Shown here piece after piece: positions 1 through 9,400 of a DNA stretch of 11,436 nt; within the stretch, counting starts at the first letter, position 1; every line of letters starts with the position of its first letter. The notes beneath the pieces are model-generated. The model searched no databases and was not told the DNA's origin. It saw only the letters and a list, made by a program, of their open reading frames with translations. Location of the stretch: contig NW_019091533.1 of assembly GCF_001949145.1 (NCBI RefSeq), forward strand, positions 60,308 through 71,743. Direction: 5' to 3'. The translations under genes were made by a program, and so were the position numbers. Origin of the DNA: Acanthaster planci. Taxonomy: Eukaryota > Echinodermata > Asteroidea > Valvatida > Acanthasteridae.

Positions 1-317
1 TAATCATATCTCATGGTTTGGGCATATTAACCCCTTTCCTCAGGGTTTGTTTTATTCAGGGGCACCCTATATTAGATTCTTAGGCTTTTAGGTGTGTGTC
101 TAATCTCATGAGAATTTGCATTTTATTATATATTCCATATTAGTACTTAATTTATTTTATTACTTCATTTCTTCTTTGATTTGTGGCCTCATCAGAACTG
201 TGCACTAAGTAATATCCTGTCTCTTATTTTCTGACACGTTTGTTCAAAACATGTAAGGTATAATTCTACGAAAAATAAGCGTTGTCCGTAAATTACTGGG
301 AAAATACCCTTTTTCAG
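1..317 (+). other. Intron upstream of the first visible exon (3' part)
   Basis: This AT-rich stretch has no open frame resembling the receptor. It ends in a T-rich tract and the acceptor ttttcag at 311-317. It is read as the tail of an intron that follows earlier Sema exons outside the window. No other element is recognised in it. Confidence 0.7.
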
Positions 318-403
318 GTTCCTTGATGTCATCCATCATTACCAGCGTTGAACTCAACCACACTGTGGCATTCATTGGAACATCAAGGGGAAAGCTTTTG
401 AAA
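318..403 (+). CDS. Exon 1 of window: Sema domain, late blade
   Basis: The exon is entered with two bases completing a codon and then reads 28 codons, beginning SLMSSIITSVELNHTVAFIG and followed by TSRGKLLK. This is the plexin/semaphorin 'ITSV..nhTVAFlGTs.GkLlK' signature found near the end of the Sema beta-propeller. The acceptor is ttttcag and the donor is aaa|gtaagta, phase 0. The rest of the propeller must lie upstream of the window. Confidence 0.88.
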
Positions 404-3400
404 GTAAGTAGTGTTCAGAACGTCAATTCATCAGTTTGTATACTTATGAAGTAACATGATGACTCTCTATGGCCAAACAATTTCAGTAACCGTAAAATGA
501 GGAAAAAAAACAAGAACACAAGCAAGCCGTTCGTTTCAATTCCAGGACAAGCACTCTGTTTACGAGTATTTTATAAGATACGTGCTTTTAACTTTAAGAT
601 GATGTAATGTAGCAAATTACAAAGTTTGTTTTAATATTCATGTTCAACTTTGCATGTAACTTTTAATTAAACTTCGGATTTTGACCTTACTCTATGCTGA
701 GTGAAGTTGTACTGTCTTCTTTTGACTATATCCAAACCTCTGACCTGTATTTCAGACACAAAGTGATATGAAAAGCTGCACCATTTCATTCTCAAGCCTG
801 GCCATTTTCTGATTGTTAAGGAATTGGATTATAATGTCATAAACAGTTATATTAATCAAACACCTGTTATTTTTTAACAATACTTTAAACACCTTAGGAA
901 TTTATTTGTTGATGAAAAGGTCCACATTAAAAGTAACGCAACAGCCAGAATGTATGAGAGAGTGCCTCTAGATACCAGCCCAGTACTGACAGATGTCAAG
1001 ATAAACGACGCAACAAGAGAGATGCATTTACTCACTGAACAAAAGGTATTCTTTGTTCAAAAGGAAGTACCTCAATTTTGCAAGTTTCAAACCTAAAAGT
1101 CCTACTTGTAATTAAATGTGCATCATGGCTGACCACATATATTTGAAACGTTCAAAAATCTTTTCCTGACTAATAGGATGTTATAGTAAAATGTAATTAC
1201 AATGACGCCATACAATGTGTGGCCCTGAAAGGCCTGCAAAAAGGCGTTAGACAAGGCCAGAGTTACAAAAATCTCTACGAAGCAATATAAGGGGCCAAAA
1301 CTATAAGGCTTTCCCTCCCCTTTTAATTAATGGTTGTAGTGTGCTAGTTGTGCTTATGTAGCACTGCCAAAAGGCCAATTTAAAGGTTTTACTTCTCCAC
1401 ACAGTTAATCAAGATGCGTGCCGAGAACTGTGATCAGTACATAACCTGTGAGACGTGTATTGGAACTGATGCAGGGAATGATGGAGACCCATACTGTGGA
1501 TGGTGTACTCTAGAAAGAAAGTTAGTCACAACGGATGACACGATTGTTTATTAATTAGTCGGCTCGTGGGGGTGTTAAACATGGTATAAACGTGCATTTG
1601 AAATGATATATACGAGGCTATGTAAAGATTGGCCCTAGTTGCCTTGTACGTGCCCTTTTATCAGTTCAGTTGGGCCCTTCTTTATGGTACTAGCTCTATT
1701 GCCCACCCTCTCACTATTTCACGTACATCTGGTAATTGAGTGAATGGACTGGGCCTACAAGTATATCAAGAAGTTTCCAACGCTCGTAGTAGTTCTATGG
1801 AGCTGTATCATTCTACACTGTGCACTAAAATAAAGGCAAAAGTTCGTGCTGGTGTACCTTTCAACTGTATCTTCCCACAACTGTAATTCTATGTAACTTC
1901 AACTTGTCAAAACTCCATAGGCCTACTTACGGTATGATAAACACTGTGCTAAACGTTTACAAAAGGTCCTTGTACAAAGGGTTACAAAGCTCTTAGTCTT
2001 ACAGAGGCTTCTAAATTCTTTCCTTCAGATCCTTTAAAGAGATTAACCTATGAGAAAGATGCAGAGGTTGAAAAAAGTTTTCCCTCCACCGTCCATTCCA
2101 CTCAACTCATAAAAAATGAATAATGCCATACGTTGGCATCCCATCATTGCAGCCTGAGTGCTTCTGAACAACAGAGGGCGCTATCGTGCCTTAACGGGAT
2201 TGATTTTGGCACTAACATGCCTGAAGACGAAAAAAATGAGTGCATCTTTTGAAGTTGGAGTATAATTATGATTTCGGTATTAACCATTGCAAAATATTTG
2301 CACTACAGGTGTATGAACCAATGGTTCCTTTCTTTAGTTACTGTCATCTCATCTAAAGACTAATCACATCTTCTTTTATTTGTAGATGTTCAAGATACTC
2401 CGACTGTGACTCCCCGACTGTGTCTACTCGCTGGTTGGCCTACAATGCTGCTCAGTGCATTAATATCACCGATGTAGCTCCTTATGACAGCCTGCCTATC
2501 ACTGTCACAGAACAACAGGTGAAGAATGTAAAAGCAACTAAACTCAACAAATGACTTGGGTTCCTCTTTGCCTCGCGGAAATGATTTTGACAAAGAGAAA
2601 CCATTTAATATTCACATGCATTAGATTGCAACACATGACGGGGGATATTGCTTCCCAACAGGCACGATTTATTGAAACACTTGATTTCGGCTTTAAATTT
2701 CAATAGTGAACTCATTAAGATTTTATGTTTAAAGACGATTGGACAATTCAATTTTGACGAAATTTGAATTTCAGAAATGAGACAAATTGCGTGCTTATTT
2801 ATTTCACTTTTTATATTCGGCCCAAAAATCTTCATCCTCTGGTTGAGGCCGAACCAAAACTCTAAGACATAATTTCTTTTGGGTTTTCTTTTAGATCGTG
2901 TTAAGTGTACAACAGCTCCCTGCCCTAGCGACTGGCCAGAGTTATGAATGTTACTTCGGGCCATACCGATCTCCTGCTACAAAGACCGGTGATATGCTTA
3001 CGTGTAGATCTCCACCTAGTGATGGGATACCTGCCATTCAGCAAGGTGGTAAGCCATTAATCATTGCGCAAAAAGGACAAACCAACATATTTTTGTTTAT
3101 TGGGATTCAATACCGTCAACCGGGGTAACTTTGGCAGGTTAGAATACTGATCGTTTCTGCTTTTCCAAAAACAGAAATTATTTTCATTGTTGATTGGACA
3201 TATTTGTCATATGAAGTCTTAAGTCTAATCTAGTAGTAGCAAACATCCATTCACTTCTGTTAATTATAAGTTAGAGTTTAATTAAATGCTGCCAAAGTTA
3301 CCCTGTGGTTCTGGACAGCTTTGGCAGTTTGGAATTTGATGAAAAATCCTTCAGGTCAAATCTCCAGATGTATTTTATGATAAAATTACTTTTATGGAAT

Positions 3401-6400
3401 TATTTGAGAGAATCTGGTATGATTCTCTCGTTGTGAAGATATGACGACTACAACCAAGAGATGTGGCATGTGCCAAGGTTACCCCTTGGTGCCAAAGTTA
3501 CCTCGGTTTACGGTAATTTTAGCAAGAAGCTTGGAAGATGCTACTCACAAAGGGATCCTTAGCTAATTCTGTAAATCTCACGTTATATTCCGATCTCTCT
3601 CTTTCAGATGATGCTGTCGGTGTTGATCTTAGTGTGTTTTCAACGGAAACAATGGTTCGTTTCATCGATATCAAGTTTCACTTTTACAGCTGTTCAGTTC
3701 ATGCCTCGTAAGTATTTGACTTTAGATGTGCTTTGAAGCTTTCCATGGTGAAGGTGGCAAATTGTTTGCAGTAGCGCCATGCAACGACATCTCTTTTGTA
3801 AGTATGTGGGGCTCTGAAAAGAACCGGAAAGTAATGCTATTTGATTTTCTTGTAGTTTTAGTTTCATGAGGAATCTTTTTCATAGTTAAGTTTAAGTTCA
3901 TCTGTCTGAGCCCATTACACGAAACCTTAAAATGTCTCGCATGAATATAAGGAAGATAGACCCGTCTACCGCATATACGAATTAACATTTAATTGGTTAG
4001 TGGTGAACCAACCTGTCTAGAGATAAGTAACATATACATACCGAGTAATGCCGTGAGCAATGCCTGTGAAATGCCGCCATCCCCTTGCCAAGTTGCTTCT
4101 TTCCCTGGTAATTCACACAACTTGCGATCGATCATCTTGCGCTTGGACACTTTTTGGAAGGGTTGTCGGTGGTCTTTCATTTAATGTAAATGTAATGCGT
4201 ACTTCTCATGTTCTGTACGTAGCTTAACATTTACATTTTATTTGTTCTGGTACGTGTTGTCCTTTGATTTCGTACGATAATATTTTCGAAAAATGTTTTA
4301 ATTTTAAATTCCACAGTTGCATATCCTGTGTTGCTAGTCGCTGGGCCTGTGACTGGTGTGTATTTGACAACAAATGTACTCATGAAAGCTCCACCTGTAC
4401 TGAGGCAAATGAAATCATCCTTATTGGAAAAAATGTGAGAACATAACAATAATAATTCATTAAATATACGTTTATATATATTGTGATAATGTCGGAAATG
4501 AAGGCAGGAAAGTCTAAAAAAGCATTTTAGAGACATTCTTTTCTACTAAATATTATATGATAAGTCCAAAATAAACACTAAATTTAGGGACATGTCCAGA
4601 ATTTGTGTGTGTGTTCTGTAAAGAAACTCATGTCATAAAGCGCCTCCATTCATATTAATTGAAGTTTAACTTTGAATTTACCAGACTTAATTTTATTAAT
4701 GTTGTCATTTTCACTAATGATATTTTATTTTCATTCTCGTTAACCCTATAGAATCCAGTCTCAACTACACCAAAGGGACCTGGATCATGTCCACAGCTGC
4801 AAGCTCAAAGTGGTGAAGTTCTTCTGCCTAATGGAATCCAGAGGAGTATTACAGTCAGGACTGAAAATCTGCCAGATCCAGCTCAGGTAGAACTATTCTT
4901 GGAAAATAAACCACCCCCAAAACGCTATTACAAGGGTTAAAAACTGCGCCAGAAAAGAGCCTAACATTAGGAGGAGATTTAGGTTACTTTTACTCTAATT
5001 GCTTAAATGGGGTGTCACTGTATTTTGCGCGGCGTATATTGTATATTTTTCTGAACATGTTGATGAGTGTAAGCTTCACTTCAGACTCCTCCGATCAACT
5101 GTTTTGCTTCCATATTAAGATTCTCTCCTTTGGGTTTGTGAGTAGATTTCTAGCTATAGGTGCATCTTAGAGGTTGAGGGGATGCTTCAAAAAGCAGATG
5201 CAGAACATCAAGGAAGTAGCATCACATGCGAGCAGAAAGCTGTAAGTATTGTAATAATTCGAGACTGAAACTCTTCTTTAATATATTTAGTGACTGGGAT
5301 AGTTGGAAATCTTCTACTCTGCATGAATTATATAAGAAAAGTTGTTCTGCTAACTTTCACATATTTAAAGCCAGTCTTTGTTCTAATCAGTACACGTATT
5401 TAGCTAACAATAAGCCAGAGCTCGAAGTGAGGTTGACTGTTACTTGGACTGACAAGACTGGTGCAGCACATATCCTTGATGACGTATATGGGTTCAACGG
5501 TAAGTTTAACATTGTTAAGTAAAAGCATGTGACTGAATGCGTCTATTGATTGATTAATTGATTGAATGATTGTTTATTTGGATTCAATGTTCCAAAACCT
5601 TGTTTGTTAATCTCATGTCCTGTGTTATTAACGGTTTTTGATTGCAATATGTTTAAGTACCTGTGTATCTTGCTTCTTCTGATAGTAACTATCTATAAAT
5701 GTGAAGTCCAGAAACCGGACTGCAGCCGATGTGTTACAGCCCGCCCAGAGCTTGGATGTCTATGGTGCGATTCCATGCCAGCCTTGAGTGTTTGCAAACT
5801 GAATGAAACTTGCACTGGAAATGTAGTGACTTCGTTTAATGGAGTGAACTGCCCAGATCCAGTGCTCAGTGAGGTGGGCTGATATCACAACTCATTTGTA
5901 AGATGAAAGGGCCTGTGTATGTAGTACACTGCTCTTTGCATTTTATTGTCATTTATCCTAAAGATTCTACTCGCAGTAATCAGTGGTCCGTGTCGATAAA
6001 AAGTGCTGCAACTGATCACCGTGATCATTTCTTCAAAAGATGTGCTGTATTTTCTTCGAGAAGTTGTCTCGCCTGTCTTTCATATTCCCTAGTGTCCATT
6101 TCCTTGCTTTTCATCCCTAAACTATGACGAAGGTGTTTCCGCTGGCTGGACCGATTGAAGGCAGTACAGTCCTTACAGTAATAGGCACTGATATCGGTCG
6201 ACGATTTGGTGACGTCATGGCAGTGATGGTTGGTAGTCAACCCTGTGATCTGGATGGATTAAGCTCCGATTATGTAATTGGAGGAAGGTATTAGAAAGAT
6301 TCTTTTTTATACAGATTTATCTTTAAATCAACACCCTTTAAATTGCTTGAGTTTAATATTTGACCAAAATGAACGAAAGTCACTTTACGCTTTCTTTCAG

Positions 6401-9400
6401 TGTTAGTTGCAGAACAAAACCAGAACGTGAAGGAAGTCAGTCTGTCACTTTGACAATCACGGGGGCAGATGGTACACTGCAGCACAGCTCTGGAGTTGTC
6501 AACTTTAAGTTCACAGTAAGTATTGTTTTGACTGTGGTAAAGCCTAAAAAAAAAGACCGGAAGGCTTCCGCAAAACACCTTTTCTTCATCTGTGAAATTC
6601 TGGAGTAAGTACTCAATTGCTTACGTTTGAAAAATGTTTGTGGTGGGTACTTCAATTTATCAAAATTGATGCAATCCATTTTCCTACCAGAATCCAAGGA
6701 TTACATCATTTGAACCTCGCCTTGGCCCAGAAGCTGGTTGGACTGCAGTAAGCGTGTATGGCACAGACCTCAACACAGGACGAAATATTGCGGCGTTCAT
6801 AGGAGAAAAGCCATGCATCATATCATCGTAATTATCATTCTTTTACATATTGTTGACAAAACTAGTGTATGTTTAGAATTAATGTACCCCAGTTCTTCAA
6901 AGGATATTATGTTCACAGATTCTATGTCACAGATATGTATCTTTATGAGATTTTCGCTGTGTAATAAGGACAGTGTCATTTTTGTGATTATGCACGCATG
7001 TGTCCTCATGAATGCAAGTTTTCAAACTAACAGTGAGGAGTCGGGTTAGCGTGGTGATTCTTTCCTTGCCCTCCACCTCTGCGGTCCAGGTTTGATTCCC
7101 AGCTCGGTCCACTTGTGGATTGGGTTTTCAGTCCCAAACTGATTCCGTGGGTTTTACCTAGAATATTCATCCGGAGTTTTCCCCCATCCTCTAAAACTGT
7201 AATTGCTTCTCATCTCCTCTCTGTATTTCTTCAGACTTGCCAGCTACAGTACCTAGGGCGCTTTTGAGGAATCTTTGGTGTCATTACCAAAAAAAAAATA
7301 ACAATAATCTTTTGCAAACAGTGTCCCAAGAGAAGAGGTTTTAGAGTGTACTTCATCCGACGGACAGGCTGGAATGCAGAGTAACTTAAGAATTTCCTTC
7401 GATGGTGCGAACAGAGCATCAGATGAGAAGTTTAGTTACACAGAAAACCCTGTCATCACACGGGTTCAGCCACTCAAGAGCATTTATTCGTAAGTCTGTT
7501 GCTCTGTAGTTGTAAGTTGCCAAGCTATTTTCAACTACATTTGGTTTTCATGCCTAATCCGCTCCGAGCGGAACAACAAAAGAGGCGTGTTTTGGGTACT
7601 CACCACACAGGCGCGCGTTAACAGTGCGTTTGAAGTGGAGCACGCTGAGTACGCGTAACTTATTCCTTAATTAATGTACATGGCCTCTGCGTACACCCAG
7701 AACGCGTGCAAGAACCCGCTTGGAAAACGTATTACTACACCTCATAGATATTCACGAGCAACTTGGAGTGCGTCATTATCCACCTTACTGCCGTGCGGTA
7801 GTTTTTTTCTTGTAACATAAAAAATATCTCTGGGACCTGCCGCGTAAATATGTAGTCTGTGTCATGTAATCTGTACGGAACCTGTCTGGAGTTGTATCCT
7901 AATAACTATTAGAGTAAAGACCCGTAACGTGTGTCAGCACCAGACTATTGAAGCCCTGTTTCTATTCTGCACTCCACTATCATTACATGGAAATTTAACA
8001 GCTGAGAAACAACAGTGGCGTCTGTGAGTACAAGTAACGTGAGATTTCTGTTTGAATATTTATGAAGTGTAGTAAACCAAATACAGCATTTATTTCGGGA
8101 AAATAGTGGGAATTACTGGTCCCTCGGTGTAGGTAAGTTTGACTACCTCCCGACTATACTATACTATACCATCTGTCTTTCTTTTGCCACTTAGGGTTGC
8201 AATTCAACTTGGGGCGGATAATCATCGTTTCCATTTATAGCTTAAAATACAGCAAATCATAAATGATTTTAATATTTCTGCAATAAAACAGGCTTTGTAA
8301 TTACCCTTTCTACAAGTTTAGGGTTATTTTCGTACATATTAGGGGTGGTCGGACGTTAAACGTGAATGGACAACACCTGGATACCTGTCGAAATCGTCAG
8401 ATTTACGTTGGGAACAGTCATTTGACATATCGAGGGGTACGTAATATTGCTTGATTTTTTGCCGAATTCTTTTTCAGTCATCCTTTCAATCGATTGTAAA
8501 ATGCCAGTGAGCTATGTTATATTTCGATTGGGCGCCCCCAGTTGTTTTGAGGTTCAAATAATGTTTAAAGGATAATTTTCAACAATAATTTACGCAGAAA
8601 TGCACAGGAGATTCCCCCACAGAGATGCAGTGCAAGTCTCCAAACATAACATCACTCCGAATGATGATGGAGAGTGACGAAAACCTGACCTTTGGCTTCA
8701 TCATGGACGGGGTCATCGAACTATTGGCATGGTCTGAGAACAATGAGGTCGAGCTGGAGTACTTTGAAGATCCAGTGTATGTCCCATTTGAGAATGGAGA
8801 GATGGAGAAAGATGGATCAACACTGACAATCATGGTTCGAGTTGCTGGCCTAGGGCGCCTTTTTGCCTTCTTTTTTCGTCTTAGTTTGCGTATTTTTCGA
8901 TTAAGTGGAATCTTAGTTCACAATAACATATACCTGATGTGTCACTGTCAGCTGTCACGTATGCCCTTTACAATCCAGTGTAATTGAACCAAACACAACT
9001 TTTTTTGCTACACCATGTTGACTGGCTGTCCTTCTTCTTGCTACTTCCCTGAAACCGCGGTTGTCTCTCTAAGCCAGTATGAATCAGCCTTATGGTGAAT
9101 TTGAAGTGTTGTTTACCAACAGTTGTTTCTCAAACAAATCTCAAGTAATATAACCGTATTTTGGCAACACGGATGCATATGCACTAGGCTATTGGTTACA
9201 CTCTTGAGATTTTTCTAGATCATTAGAAATTTTTCTCAGTGTGGTACTTGCGATGGTTTTCAACTTAATTTCAAAGAAATTTAGGGGACTAATATCTTAT
9301 GGTTAGAGTCTTTCTTTCTGGAAACGCCGTTAGGCTGAAATACTGTGATGATTGCAAATGAAATTGTTGTTTCAGGGTGAAAGGCTGGATAGTGCGATCA

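Larger units (their letters stand above)
3049..3607 (+). other. Intron 5, hosting a MITE
   Basis: This 559-bp intron is mostly a foldback transposable element (3113-3513, listed separately). Outside the element, about 64 bp follow the donor and about 92 bp precede the ctttcag acceptor. Confidence 0.8.

Noticed and set aside
898-919. Longer exon 2 starting after the ttag at 894-897
   Set aside because: The bases 899-919 are open in the right frame, but no AG sits immediately before a start that keeps phase 0. The AG at 918-919 fits exactly and joins known Sema sequence.
2029-2080. Extra exon after the strong-looking acceptor ttctttccttcag
   Set aside because: In the phase required after exon 3 the sequence reaches a stop within a few codons. 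Exon 3 already joins exon 4 in phase with intact PSI1 spacing.
2168-2186. ACAGAGGGCGCTAT word resembling a CTCF site
   Set aside because: The match is partial, CTCF is generally considered absent from cnidarians, and similar words are common in invertebrate repeats.
3722-4184. Overlapping open frames on both strands in intron 6
   Set aside because: The frames have no domain, cysteine pattern or signal sequence. They fall wholly within an intron whose flanking exons join in phase to make PSI2.
4183-4238. Hairpin AATGTAAATGT / ACATTTACATT as a possible small RNA or MITE
   Set aside because: The arms are only about 11 bp and AT-only-rich, the loop is long, and there is no flanking target duplication.
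6210-6217. TGACGTCA, a perfect CRE palindrome
   Set aside because: It lies within coding exon 12 and encodes conserved IPT residues. An 8-bp match alone does not support regulation.
7045-7110. Functional tRNA gene
   Set aside because: The A and B boxes are present, but the sequence does not form a complete cloverleaf with a matching acceptor stem and it continues into a repeat body. It is read as the head of a SINE.
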